Shown here: piece after piece, positions 22,298-33,574 of the stretch
How the letters are laid out: each line of letters starts with the position of its first letter
Position numbering within the stretch: the stretch's first letter is position 1
Assembly (NCBI RefSeq): GCF_020360975.1
Contig: NW_025408667.1
Coordinates: forward strand, 2,852,001-2,916,000
From: Hirsutella rhossiliensis
Taxonomy: Eukaryota > Ascomycota > Sordariomycetes > Hypocreales > Ophiocordycipitaceae
Direction of reading: 5' to 3'
DNA: 64,000 bases
Notes under the pieces: generated by a model
Told to the model about the DNA's origin: nothing
The model's database searches: none
The model's input: only the letters and a program-made list of their open reading frames with translations
Position numbers and translations under genes: made by a program

Positions 22298-24051
22298 ATG
22301 AGGCCTGACTGGCGTGCCGAGACCTCGCCGCACAATACGCACGCCGCCGCATCGCCCTCATCCTCCTCGGGAGCAGACACACGCGGCGAAAAGATACCCA
22401 GGGCACTCGCCGGCGACGACAGCTGGACACGCGGGGGGGACCCTGCTGATCCCACGTCGCGCCCCGCGCTTGTCGCGACCTCGCATCGCCGACCACCACC
22501 GACGTCCGACGACCTAGACTTGGACATGACGGCGCGCCAGCAACTACGCCGTCATCTTCTTGACCGGAAACCGCGACAACTTCAGCCCCCAATGGACCAG
22601 CGCAGCGCCGCCAGCTCCGCCCACAGCTTCACCCGCTCCGTGACAAACTCCCAAGAATCCGCCGCCACGACGTCGACGGATCAGATCGTCACGCCTCCCC
22701 CTAGCGACACCAGTGCCGGCCTCGACGGCTCAGTGCTGACAGAAGGTGGCAGGGGAAACGACGGCGCCAAGGAGGCCACGGTCAGACAAGGAAACGCCGA
22801 CGAGAGTGTCTTTGACGTCGCCAGCCAGGAAAGCCAGCTGCATCAACTTTCCGCCGTTGCCGCCGTCCAGGACAGGATGGTGCCGGACGAAGCGGGTGGC
22901 GGCGGCTCGAGGAAGCGCATGGCCGACGGCGCGGTCAAGACGCGTGACGGCAGCGTGAGTCCGGTAAAAGGACACTCGAGGACCACGAGCGCCATCAGCA
23001 TGGCCTCGACCACCGGCAGCAACATTGGCGAAGTACGACCGCAGCCGTCATTCTCCCCATCGCCTGCTTACGCTAACACCGTCTTGTCCAGTTGTCTGCC
23101 GAACTCAAGACGCTCCTCTCCTACGCCATGGTCAAGGTTAACCACGGCTGGCAGTCACGGTCTCTTGATGAGGTAGAGTCCCTGGCTTCTCAGGCAGTGT
23201 CACCCACCTCGAGTGCCTACACCGTGCATCGCCCGCAGGACGCCTCGACCAGTCCGCGGCAGCCCGTGGCTTCTACGGCGGCTCACGTTCACTTCCCACA
23301 GAATCCCACGAGGGCCCGGCGCGAGTCCAACTCGCCGCCTTCGCTGCTATCCCCCGCTAAGCCGGCCCTGGCCGCCGCAGCCTCTATCCAGCCTGCCGTA
23401 CCTCCTTCCAAATCCAGCCTCAACGCTCGCCGCAATTCGAATCCTCGGTATACACCTACGATGCTCTCCCGCGCACCTTCGGCCTCTCCGCACACGCCAG
23501 GCCCGGCTCCGCGACCCGACACACGCCAGCCGTCCATGTCACGAGCGGAGCAGGACGTGGCCGAGAGCCTGCTATTCATGAGCAGCCCGGGGAACTCGAC
23601 AAATCTCAAGCACACCTTTTCACCCTCCATATCCCCAGGCGCTCAGCAGCCCATACCGCCCCGGAATGTCGGCGCAAGGCATGCACTGCCCAGCGGCCCC
23701 CGCAAAGCGCTCCCGACGCAGCGGCCTGTCGCTGCCGGTAAGAAGGTTGGAGGCATGCCCCCGCCTCCGGGCTCGCCCATGGACCTGGATTCGCCGCGAT
23801 CGACTTTACTCTCTCCTGTCCGCGGAGCCCCCAAGAGACGGGCGAATGGTGCGAGCTCCCATGTGAGGGCGTCTCTGTCACTGCCTAGTGGCCTGGGAAT
23901 GGTTCCAGGCAACGCGAGAAAGAGCCTGCGAGACGAGGACATTGAGCGAATGCTGGACCGCGCCGGCACCGAGTCACCCGACAGCTCTGACGGTGAAGAT
24001 ATTCAACTGCCTCCGGGCCGGAGAGGCGTGGCCAGTGCCATGGAGACGTAG
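22298..24051 (+). CDS. Whi5/Nrm1-like G1/S transcriptional repressor
   Basis: Two exons (22298-23032 and 23092-24051; intron 23033-23091) give up to 564 aa. The GTB motif that binds the G1/S factors SBF/MBF opens exon 2: LSAELKTLLSYAMVKVNHGW followed by SRSLDEVE. A second conserved block is SRAEQDVAESLLFMSSPGNS, and the C-terminus carries DEDIERMLDRAG. The rest is Ser/Pro-rich and disordered with many S/T-P sites, fitting CDK control. Whi5 and Nrm1 restrain the G1/S transcription programme until Cln-CDK phosphorylation or act as feedback repressors (family knowledge). The start is uncertain: 22298 is the earliest plausible ATG, and downstream in-frame ATGs precede MTARQQLRR and MDQRSAASS. The stop lies in the first copy of an 18-bp tandem duplication. 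Confidence 0.85.
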
Positions 24052-24076
24052 CCAGGCCTGGAGACGTAGCCAGGCC
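24041..24076 (+). repeat. 18-bp tandem duplication spanning the stop codon
   Basis: The unit TGGAGACGTAGCCAGGCC occurs twice head to tail, 24041-24058 and 24059-24076. The in-frame TAG that ends the Whi5-like protein lies in the first copy, and the second copy repeats the TAG in the same frame. Confidence 0.85.
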
Positions 24077-24757
24077 TACGCCTTTTGCTGGCCGTCTCCG
24101 CCCTACTGACTCTCGTTTGCCGCTGGCGCACGTCGCCCCTGACAGCTATCCGTTCCAGTATCCAGGCTCAACCCAACGTGACGAATTTACGACAATTCTA
24201 CATGGAAATCTTGTTTGCAGTCGTCTGCTATTCTCGTCCTGCTCCTCACCCTAGACCATTACGGATGATGTCTTCATGAAGAGGAGGAAACGGTTCATCG
24301 CTTTACCATAAACCTGAGGTTCCGTGCTGGGGTGGGATACTCCATGCTCGCTTCGAATCTTTTCTCTACCCAAACGGACGCATGCTACGGGAACGAATGT
24401 CATGTACAGACTGATGACGACGGGGCTTTTCAACTTTTCAATTTCCTTGAGTATCCGCTCTGAGAGAAGAAGCATGGGTAGACGTGCAAGCATCGGGCTG
24501 CTTCTTGTGTTGTTGCATCGCTTGGCGGAGCGGTTCTGGAATGTGAGCCATGTGCTTTATCGCGCGAGGTGCAGATGACACGGGCTCGTATGGTCTGTGG
24601 TCTGGTTGCGACAACGCCTTGCACGACAGCACACCCGGCTTGAGGTGTTCTCAACTTTCGGTGCATCAGCATATGCATGTGCCAGTAACCTCTAGCTTTG
24701 CAGCTGAACCTCCTCCCTTTCTCACGTGTCCCGGCTTCTTTGCTTTGCACGTACCCT
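24077..24757. other. Intergenic gap
   Basis: This is the 3' region of the Whi5-like gene facing the 3' end of the uncertain ORF at 24758. Nothing recognisable was seen. Confidence 0.45.
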
Positions 24758-25582
24758 TTATCGCCTCGTATCCGCCAGTTCCCCAGGCCAGGACGGCCTG
24801 ACGTACTCGCCGATGCATCGCGCCAGGGCGCCACTTTGCCGCCGCTTCACCGTCCTGCTCGGGGGGTGTGGAAGGCCGAAACAGGACGGCTCGCCACGAG
24901 GGATACCCGCACGGACCTCATCGTCGCATGTGTTGTTGCGGCTGCAGCGTGAACAGGCGGTTGAACAGTCGGCGCTGTCGTTGTGGTGGTGACGGTTGGC
25001 TGTCGCCAAGTTGCCCGGGCCGGGGCCAGGACCCGGGCGGAGGTGGGGCCGAGTTGCGGCGCGGAGGGTCCGGTCGTCGGCCTCGGCGAGAAAGATGTCG
25101 TAGTCTGTCGGCCCATGTCTGTTGGGTCGAATCGCACCATGGCCCCCACCGGCGATATCTTTCCTCTTATCCTCTACTTCCGTCCCCCCTATCCCCTTCC
25201 CTTCTTCTTCCGAGTCCTCCGGCTCCTCCCCCTCGTGTACCATCGAGCGCTTCTCTTCCACTGCCCTCCTCTCCTTGCGCCGCCAAGCTAGCGGCGAGGC
25301 GGTACGCGCAAAGCTGGACGCGGCGTGCGAGGGGACGTAGGGCGTCCTTGGGGGGCGCTGGGGAGGCGACGGGGTGGTGTTGTCGGGGGTAGCGATGGGC
25401 TGGCGTCGGAAGAGCTGTGTCCAGGGTGCTGTGTAGCGCTGCGTCTTGGCTGTTGGCGCTGCTGCTGCTGCGGATACTCTCGGTGATGGGGTCGGGTCCG
25501 AGGGGCATGTTCTTGTGATGGAGCAAGGCGGAGGAGGGCCGAGGGATAGGGACTCTTCCCGCTCGCCTTGAAGTTCGCTCAT
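24758..25582 (-). CDS. Uncertain Pro/Ala/Arg-rich hypothetical protein, 274 aa
   Basis: A 274-residue minus-strand frame starts at 25582. The first 110 residues are Pro/Ser/Thr-rich, followed by an acidic block (EGEEPEDSEEEGKG) and TDYDIFLAEADDRTLRAA. I recognise no family. The last third is doubtful: near 25010 the neighbouring frame reads much more like protein, ending in RRLFNRLFTLQPQQHMRR and a TGA at about 24925. The true product may therefore change frame there through an intron I could not place or a frameshift. No signal peptide or membrane segment is seen. Treat the coordinates as provisional. Confidence 0.35.
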   Translation of the reverse strand: MSELQGEREESLSLGPPPPCSITRTCPSDPTPSPRVSAAAAAPTAKTQRYTAPWTQLFRRQPIATPDNTTPSPPQRPPRTPYVPSHAASSFARTASPLAWRRKERRAVEEKRSMVHEGEEPEDSEEEGKGIGGTEVEDKRKDIAGGGHGAIRPNRHGPTDYDIFLAEADDRTLRAATRPHLRPGPGPGPGNLATANRHHHNDSADCSTACSRCSRNNTCDDEVRAGIPRGEPSCFGLPHPPSRTVKRRQSGALARCIGEYVRPSWPGELADTRR

Positions 25583-27381
25583 GTTTCTCTAATCCGTCTT
25601 GACCTCTGAATGATGTCCCCCTCTTGGACTTCGATTTGAACGATGGCGAGGTACCTTCCTTCGGGTCTTCAATCGTATTAAGTTGACGAGCTTCCGTCTG
25701 GTGCCTGGCAAGGTCTTGGTCGGAGACACTCAGACAACGGCACGGGCACACAGACAGAGGCAAGAGCAGCCAGAAGTGCCACTACAACTTTGCTGCCTGT
25801 GCGCTGCACATATACCTAGATATATACGACGTACAAGGCGTCACGAGAAAGCAAGCGCCAGCCCGCACATCACCATCGCACAACGCTCGTTCCCGTGTGC
25901 GACGGCGGCTGGCCACAGAGGCAGCCACGCCGCGCGATATGCTTGTGCCCTACCGGATACCCACGGTACGAGCCAAGTTCAGGGCCCCTGCGGCTGTGGG
26001 AGGTATATGAACGGGCGGCGTACGGGAAGTGTGGTGACGACGGGTGCTTTCAGCTTTCAAGAACCAACAGCCTGCAAGGGGAGGGGAGGTCAAGCGGGTA
26101 TTGTACGCAGAAGCAACATGTGCTTGGCGGAAAGGAGAAAGAAGCGGTTTGGCTGGTGGACTGGCCATGATGATACATACACGCACAGTCCACCGGGGGC
26201 GAGATGGAACTACAAAGGAAAAGGCAGTGCGGGCTGTCCTCTTCCGGCAACAGACATCAAGGGCAAGGGGAGGGCGAAGCATTCTAGGCACAGCAATGAG
26301 TAAAGCGTCCGTCTGGATGGAAGACTCCCAGGAAAGTCTGGCCACGCGAGCCGACGCCAGCACTTCGCCACCGGCCGCTACAGTACTCGAGGTCAAAGTC
26401 CTGATACAACGGGATAAAGGCGAAAATAGAAATAAACCGTGCCGCATGGAAAGAGGCTCACTTGATCCGGCGCCGGCCCCCGGTAGGCTGAGACTTGGCA
26501 CACGCCCCCCGGGGTTATTGCCTTACCAATGAAACTCGCGGCGATGGTCTTTGGACCCGACGCTCCCTCTCATTTATCATTTTCAAGAACTCCGTACCCA
26601 TATTCGCAAATACAAAAACATCAGGTAAAGAAAAAGGCTGGTAACTGGCCAGTCGCTGCTTGCTACGAAGTCCTTGAAGTACAGTACGTATGAAGTTACT
26701 CGCCAGACTGAGGGCGAGCTGATGCGAGTTCAATGTCTGCGGGAAGCCGTAAACGCAAGCCACCGGCACAGAGTGGCTCGACGATCCCGCCAAGACCGCT
26801 GGGCAACCTCGTAAGCCTCTGCAGTCAATAGTCCGCTCAGGTCCGCGGACCAGGCAGCCCCTACAGGCATCTCCCGCCTCCCGTTCTAGCCCCTTGCTTG
26901 ACGATTGAAGTGACGGTCAGCGAAATTGCACACGAAGCTTTAGTTAGATACAGGGACCCTCAAAGCCTTTTTATTTATTTAATGAGTGATAGTATCTGGG
27001 AATCCAGGATGCCCACTGCGCTTCCCGATTCCGCGTGACTGCACTTCCAGATTCCTCTTTGCCGTCACCGAGCCGACTCGGCTGGTTTCCACCCGTTTCT
27101 TCTTGTTGGATCAATTCTCGTAGATTCCGAATATGTCGTGTAAGGAAAGTAATGTTGGAACCCAAGACGCCCACTGCTCATCTCGGCTCCACTTGTATCT
27201 CCAAAATTTATCTGTCAGGAAAACCCCGAAGATCCGAAAGCCATCTGCTCTTCTGAATCTGAAATGCTCGATGGAGCAGACCACGAAGGATAAGAGGTTT
27301 GACGACAAGCGAGCTCCAACCCCTTGCGGGGGCCTTGATCCCTTGACGCCGAATCAAAGGTAGATGCTACCACGGGCTCAC
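25583..27381. other. Intergenic 1.8 kb
   Basis: No credible gene. Around 26995-27200 two diverged copies of a short sequence occur about 150 bp apart: near 27003-27025 (GGATGCCCACTGCGCTTC) and 27157-27180 (CAAGACGCCCACTGCTCATC). These are listed in the findings. The 3' part is the downstream region of the PLP/rhodanese gene. Confidence 0.45.
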
Positions 27382-29346
27382 TCAAGCTTCCACGGACACG
27401 ACTCGAGTCGACTGCTGCGACGAGCCAGTGTCTGGAAGATGCAGCTTGGCCAGCGCCGCAAATCCGCCCCGGACGCTTTGGGAGTCGACTCCCTTGGCAC
27501 GCAAGACGCTATTGGCCACCCTGGCGCTATCTCCGTCGTAGCACATGGTCAGGATTCTCTTGCCCCGGAGGATGGCCATCAGGGCTTCTGCACTGGGGTT
27601 CCGCACTCCATCCTTGTCTTTGATGGTGAAAAGCCTTTCTAGCTCAAGCCACAGTTCCTCGAGCATTGTGCAGTCGCCGACGGGGTCTGCGAAGGGGCTG
27701 CCACGCGTTGCGCCATTCTTCAAGACTTCGAGGGGAATGTTGACCGAGTTGGGCAGGTGGAAAGCGTTAAAATCAGCGGCTCTGCGGAAATCAAGAATCT
27801 GCGTGTTTGGCTTTGCGACCAGGACTCTTTCCAACTCGTCGACGCAGTTGCCAGCCAGGCAAAGTGCCGTGTCTCGGCTGTTGGTGGGATGAAGTGTGAA
27901 GAAGGTTGAAAGGGCGTCCATGGCCTCTCGCTCCCAGGCATCGTCGTAGCGATACAAGTCGACATGCCGGAGTCTCTGCGGGCAAGGTCATTAGCCATCC
28001 AATGGCTCACGCCGACCAGGGCCTCTAACACCACTTACCTCGTTTCGCACTGGCCGAAACTTCTCAGGGCCCAGCTTGTCAAAATATTCATTCAGATATT
28101 GGAATGGGAGATCGCAGCACATGAAGACGCAGTTGATCTCGCCATTGGGGCCTGCCAGCTGCGACAGAGTGCCATCCTGCTTCTTCTTTTCGATACGTTG
28201 CAGGAGACCCTGGAGCGTGAATCCAGAGGATGGCCCGCACACGATGCCCTGGCGGGTGAGGTCGAGCGAAAGAGAGTAGGAGTCTTTCGAGCCTACCTCT
28301 TCGATGACATCGACAGCCGACTTGTATGGGAACTTGACCTCGCTCATGAGGGAGAATTCCCGGGGCCCGGGAACCCTGTCTCCCGCATCGGTGCACACAC
28401 TTCCAACGACCGTTAGTGATGGAGCCAACGATCCACCCGTGTTTCCACTCACGCAATGCGGTAAACCGATGGCTTCGCTTTCCCGAAGTACATACCAAGC
28501 CCGGTCATTGTTCCTTTTCGCCGAGTTAAATATCAACGGTCATGGCAGATATATATTGCGGGACATCTTACCAGCGGTTCCCATGGAGGCCGCAATAACA
28601 TTGATATCGGGAAGCTGCTGGTGAATTTGCGGAGCTGTCCAGCGTTCATGGGCCTTCCAGTTCTACCGAGGGCGTCAGCTGTCCAGGCCTTTTGGGTCTT
28701 CAATCTCGTTAGAACTCAGCGCACATTGTCATTCTGGTATTGGTTCGGACTGCAGACTGAGTCGGACTCCATGGCCTTTCGAGAGGCGGCTCGGATACCA
28801 CCCCTTTCGTCGACGGGGGTTGGCTGGGCCGGGCCCCCAAACAGAGTGCTGGATTGTTTAGTTGCGAGCATCTACTTGACAAGCAGCTTTGGGCGCCTTA
28901 CACGTCAAGTCCGAAAAACTGCATAAGGCGCACTTTGGTCTGGCTCGTCTTGTTGCTGAGGTACGCATGGACATCATCGATGCCGTGGAAAGCCCGGGCC
29001 ACCATGGCCATTGATATCACGGTCGAACCCGAGCTGCTTTCCACAATGGTCTTGGTCTTGCCGGGCTCAACGCCCTTTTCCAGCAGATTCATGGCTATTG
29101 GAGATTGCTTGGCTGAGCAAATAGCAGGCTACATGATTGGCCGGGAGACGAACCTGGCATGACCTTGACATTGGTGGCCGGGTGCATCGACATCATTTTG
29201 GCATAGATGCGGACGCCATCGGCGCGATTGGGGTTGAGGCAGTCGGGAATCTCGACCAAAGGCAGGGGAGGCTGGCATTCGGGGTCAAAAAATTCCCTCA
29301 CGGACTGAGGCCCAGAGTAGACATTGAGGTTGTTTCGTCCCATCAT
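27382..29346 (-). CDS. PLP-dependent cysteine-synthase-like enzyme fused to a rhodanese domain
   Basis: Seven exons on the minus strand (29346-29154, 29094-28902, 28848-28725, 28662-28572, 28513-28453, 28399-28039, 27975-27382) splice to 538 aa. All six introns are 53-63 bp with GT..AG ends and the frame is unbroken. The N-terminal ~340 residues have a tryptophan-synthase-beta/cysteine-synthase fold: HPATNVKVMPA is the likely PLP-lysine region, followed by the Ser-rich phosphate loop IVESSSGSTVISMAM, INVIAASMGTAG and CGPSSGFTLQGL. The C-terminal ~190 residues are rhodanese-like, with LDFRRAADFNAFHLPNSVNI and a candidate catalytic loop MCYDGDSAR containing Cys. The fusion suggests transfer of sulfur between a beta-replacement or beta-elimination reaction and a persulfide carrier (inference). 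The start was chosen at the first of two adjacent ATGs. Confidence 0.85.
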
Positions 29347-30938
29347 GGAGCGCAGGGCCGGGAGCTGGGGAGTTGGCAGTCGGGTCGAGCGGGCTTCGGA
29401 ATGAAGATGCGACGGGCTCAGAAAACCAGGAGAGAAGGCACAGGTGCAAGAGTTTGGTTTATAGTTCAAAGGCAACGGCACAAGACGAACTTGTAGCTCA
29501 ACTCACTTCCCCACATTGCAGACGATCCGGGTTCGACCGGGCGGCTCTCCATGACGAAGACGTCCAAGTGTCGGGGCTAGATCCCTACCCAGGGTTCGGG
29601 GTGAGGGTTCAAGGCCACGGCAATGCGGCGCGCAACAGGCTGGCCATTGCGGGCTGACATGCGGCGGCATCCGTCTGCTGTCATTGGGCAAAGGGAGGGA
29701 AAAGGCAAGCCTGGGGAGGAGCTTTTAGGCGGCAGTTCGAATGGGAAGTGTCGAGGACAGCCAAAATGCAAAAGCGCTCGCGTCGGGCCATCGGCAAGGC
29801 ACGGGAGGTCGGCGGCCTAGTGCCTTGCTAGTCCTGGATCCGCATCTCCACGGTGAGGGGTGAGGGTTTTGCGCTGGACGGTGGCAGACGAGTAGACGTT
29901 GAGAGAGTTTGTCCCGCCTCTGGCTGGCGCGGTGAGCCGGGGATGTCGGGGTTAGGAGGGCTCCAAGCGGCCGGGGATTTGGCCAGGGAGCGAGGGACGG
30001 CACGAAGCCTCGTGATGCGTGCCTGCTGCGCAATTCAAGTCGGTGAGATGTGCTTGGGAGATACAACTTGTGGTTGGCTAGACAGGATGCAGGTGAGGGG
30101 GCGAGGGGCGAGGGGATTCCGGGGTCGAGGCCATCGGCGGAGGAGGGTTTTTCCGGATTGGCTGCCCCGCCGGATGCATACGATAAAGGGAGCAAGCAGC
30201 TTATGTACTGTACGTACATACTCGGTACTCGGTACATGTGATGTTGGACAAGGGCATGCATATATATATATACGTACACTTCAAGTAGGTACCTAAGCAT
30301 AAGATTTGCACAACATGAGGCGATTGAGTTCCGGAGTGCGTCTCTTGGACCTTGGCCAGAAGGCCGCCTGCAGCAGTGGCGCCGCAAGTGCTGAGTCGAG
30401 GCCGTCTTGCCGTCTTGCGGGCAGGATGCGCAAGAAGAGGGCCATTCCGGACGTTGTATGATGCCGACAAAGGGCAAGGACAAGAAGGTCATCTGATGAT
30501 TGCGGGCACGTTTGGGGGAAGAGCAAAGAAGGCAGGCATCAGGCTCCACGTGCCTCGGTTGCCTCCCCTTGAATCCTTGATAATCTTACATGCCGTTCGT
30601 CTGCCGACAGACGGCGTCATGTTCCTCATCACTACGGGGTACAGTTACAGCCGTCGAGTTGGGTCGCGTGCATGTGAAATATCAAATCAATGCACGGTCA
30701 TCCGAGCTGCGGCCGTGAAACAGCTGGGGCAGAGCTTGCCCATGGCCGCAGCGAGGTACGAGGTAATATTCGGTACTCCGCACTGTCCGCCCGTCCGGCT
30801 ACAGGCTGTGTCCCCCCCCCTACGTATGTGCCTCCTCCTCCGCAAAGCATGTAACCGACCGGGGAAGCTGGGGCGGGCCGCCTGATGAAACCGTCTCGAG
30901 GGCGACACGAGAAATCAATCAATTGCTCTTGAATAAGG

Positions 30939-30970
<32 letters not shown>

Positions 30971-31831
30971 AGAGAGAGAGAAAGAGAGGGAGGGAGCGAG
31001 GCATGCGCGTCTGGAATTCCGGCCCTCGGCCCAACCGCGTTGCGTACGGCTCTGCGCTACGGGAACAAGAGACAGCAAAGAGAATGGCTGGCTGGCTGTG
31101 TCTCCCCCAATCTCCCTGCGGCCCTGCCTGTCACTGCTTGGCAGGCTCAGAGTTATTTACACATTTAGCCACGCCGGCCAATGGCTGCCAGCCCCCATGT
31201 CTGGCAAAAACAAGCACCATGTGCTGTACCGTAAGCCTCCCCCTGCCGATCTGCCGCCTCCCTCCGCTCTGTGGCTCTTTTCCGTCCTCCTTTCTCCATG
31301 ACAACGGGGGCATCGTTATCTCCTACCACATGCTGCATACGGCCAAGGCCTCCGTGGGCGCATATGCCAAATGCCTCCTTCCAGTGCAGGAAGCGGCCCC
31401 GGGGTCGCCATCTTCGGCTTGCTGCAGCTAGCACGAGGACAAGGGCAAGCGAGAAGGCGATCGGCACCGGCGCTCCACCGGCCTCGCTGGTCCGCCGCCT
31501 CATGCCAGTCAGCCGTGCGTGGTCAGCCCGGACGAGCAAGCACGCTTGGGAGGCGATAAAGGGGGGACGGCGACCGATGAATGTCTCATTCGTAAATCAG
31601 TGCCCCGGCTGCCGAGCCATAAGAGACGTCCTGCAGCCTCACGTCAGAGGCAGGCCTTCTGGCATATCACGAGCTTTGGGCGCCGGCACCCACTCCCCTA
31701 CCTTGCCTTCCCCCCCTTTTGCCCTTTGTGTCCCTTTGTTTATCTTGGTCGCATCCCCCGGCACCCTCTCTCCCCTCTCGTCAACTTCCCTCCCCAGTGC
31801 CGCCACCTGTGCCTGACACGCAACTCCCACA
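29347..31831. other. Intergenic 2.5 kb with microsatellites
   Basis: This is a divergent promoter region between the PLP/rhodanese gene and the sedolisin gene. It holds a (TA)6 run at 30261-30272 and a GA-rich microsatellite at 30937-30997. No frame has convincing protein composition. A run of CT-rich sequence at 31700-31800 probably belongs to the sedolisin leader. Confidence 0.5.
30937..30997 (+). repeat. GA/GGGA microsatellite
   Basis: An almost pure purine tract of (GA)n interrupted by GGGA and AAAG units. Such tracts are prone to length change. Confidence 0.9.
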
Positions 31832-33574
31832 ATGGCATTGGCTCTCCTGCTGGGTGCCTGGGCCTTTGCCGGCCTCGGTGCCGGTTCCGCCTGTCTCGAA
31901 AGGGCTCACGACATCCCCGAGGGGTGGCAGAGGCTCAGCGAGGCGCCTGATGCTCATCAGCGGCTGCGCATGTCCTTTGCCCTCCGCCAGCCCGATACCC
32001 AGACCCTCTACGCGTCCCTCAACGGCAACACCCGCCTGTGCGTCAACCAGATCCGCGCGCTGAGGACGCCGGCCAAGGACGATGTCGACAGTGTCCTCCG
32101 GTGGCTGGCCAGCAGCGGAGTCAGCGACGCCCAGTCCGAGAAGGACTGGATCCATGTCCGCACCACGGTTGCCGAGGCCGAGAAGCTGCTCAACATGAAG
32201 ATGCACCGCTACTCGTTCGAGGGCAAGCCCCCTATTCTGCGCACGACCGAGTACTTCATCCCCGACACCCTGTCCGGGACGATCCGCTTCGCCCACCCCA
32301 TTGCCAACTTCATGACGCCGACGCACGACGTTGCTGCGTCTCGCGAGCTGTCTGCCGACAAGTCCATCCAACAGCGCGCCCTGCCTGCTTGCGAAGACAT
32401 CATCACCCCCGGCTGCATCACAAAGCAGTACAGCCTCAACTATACCGCACCCAAGGGCAAGTCGCCCGTGCGCTTCGCCGTCGCCGGTTTCCTCGACCAG
32501 TTCGCCAACTACGCCGACACAGATGACTTCCTCAGGCGCACGAACCCGGAGCTCGCATACAAGGGCTACAACTTCTCCGTCGAGCTGATCAATGGCGGGC
32601 AGAACCCGCAGGACCGGGCAAGGGCCGGCTCCGAGGCCAACCTGGACATCGAGTACGCCCTGGCCATCGGATATCCAACCGAGGTGACCTACTACTCGAC
32701 GGGAGGCCGAGGCGTCAAGCTCAACGAATCGGGCCAGGCCATTCCCGTGGAGTTCTCCGACAACGAGCCATACCTCGAAATGGTTGAGTATATGCTCGAC
32801 ATGCCCGACGACGAGCTCCCCCACGTCCTCACCATGTCATATGCCGACGACGAGCTCTCTGTTCCCCGGCCCTACGCCGAGCGTGTCTGCGCCCTGTTCG
32901 GCATGCTGGCTGCCCGCGGCATGTCCGTCATCGTGGCCTCGGGTGACGGCGGCGCCCGGGGTGGTCGCAACGCCTCGTGCCGAACCAACGACGGATACAA
33001 CAGGGAGACGACCGTTGCCACGTTCCCCGGCTCCTGCCCGTGGGTGACGGCTGTCGGAGCTACGACCAACAGCGACAATCCTCCCAAGGGAGCCTATTTC
33101 AGCACCGGCGGCTTCTCGCAGTGGTTCAAGCGGGAGAGCTGGCAGGACGAGGCTGTCGACGGCTACATCAAGGCGCTGCAAGGCCGCCTCGAGGGCTTCT
33201 ACAACCCCAAGATGCGCGCCATCCCCGACATCTCGGCCGTCGGCACCCAGTTCCTGACCGTCGTCAACGGCAAAGACGTGATCCTCGACGGCACCAGCGC
33301 CAGCGCGCCCGTGCTTGCGGCCATGATTGCGCTGGCCAACGACGCGCGGCTGCGCCAGGGCAAGCCCTCCCTGGGCTGGTTGAACAAGAGGCTGTACTCG
33401 GCAGAGGTCCGCAGGGTCCTTTACGACACACAGGGCGGTGTCAGCAAGCCCTGCCCGTTCTCGGGAGGGAAATCGGCTGGCTGGCCTGCCGCGAAAGGAT
33501 GGGACGCCATCACGGGCCTAGGCACGCCGGGCAAGTTTGACGACTTTTTGCGCGTCCTGGTGGAGGGGTATTGA
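31832..33574 (+). CDS. Secreted sedolisin / tripeptidyl-peptidase (S53), 580 aa
   Basis: A single exon. A hydrophobic signal peptide (MALALLLGAWAFAGLGAGSA) is followed by a pro-kumamolisin activation domain to about residue 180. The S53 catalytic triad is visible: Glu and Asp in SEANLDIEYALAIGYP (residues ~268-272) and Ser in GTSASAPVLAAMIALANDAR (~488). The C-terminal calcium-site region reads GWDAITGLGTPGKFDDF. Sedolisins are acid serine-carboxyl proteases that remove tripeptides from N-termini of extracellular peptides; fungi secrete them for protein nutrition and some for infection (family knowledge). Length and domain order are normal for the TPP1/SED class. No introns or damage are present. 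Confidence 0.93.
   Translation: MALALLLGAWAFAGLGAGSACLERAHDIPEGWQRLSEAPDAHQRLRMSFALRQPDTQTLYASLNGNTRLCVNQIRALRTPAKDDVDSVLRWLASSGVSDAQSEKDWIHVRTTVAEAEKLLNMKMHRYSFEGKPPILRTTEYFIPDTLSGTIRFAHPIANFMTPTHDVAASRELSADKSIQQRALPACEDIITPGCITKQYSLNYTAPKGKSPVRFAVAGFLDQFANYADTDDFLRRTNPELAYKGYNFSVELINGGQNPQDRARAGSEANLDIEYALAIGYPTEVTYYSTGGRGVKLNESGQAIPVEFSDNEPYLEMVEYMLDMPDDELPHVLTMSYADDELSVPRPYAERVCALFGMLAARGMSVIVASGDGGARGGRNASCRTNDGYNRETTVATFPGSCPWVTAVGATTNSDNPPKGAYFSTGGFSQWFKRESWQDEAVDGYIKALQGRLEGFYNPKMRAIPDISAVGTQFLTVVNGKDVILDGTSASAPVLAAMIALANDARLRQGKPSLGWLNKRLYSAEVRRVLYDTQGGVSKPCPFSGGKSAGWPAAKGWDAITGLGTPGKFDDFLRVLVEGY

Noticed and set aside
29521..29545. A GGGTTCGACC string resembling a tRNA B box
   Set aside because: Flanking bases do not form a T-arm stem and no matching A box or acceptor stem is found.
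31781..32824. A 347-codon minus-strand frame opposite the sedolisin gene
   Set aside because: It mirrors a real GC-rich coding exon and has no family features.
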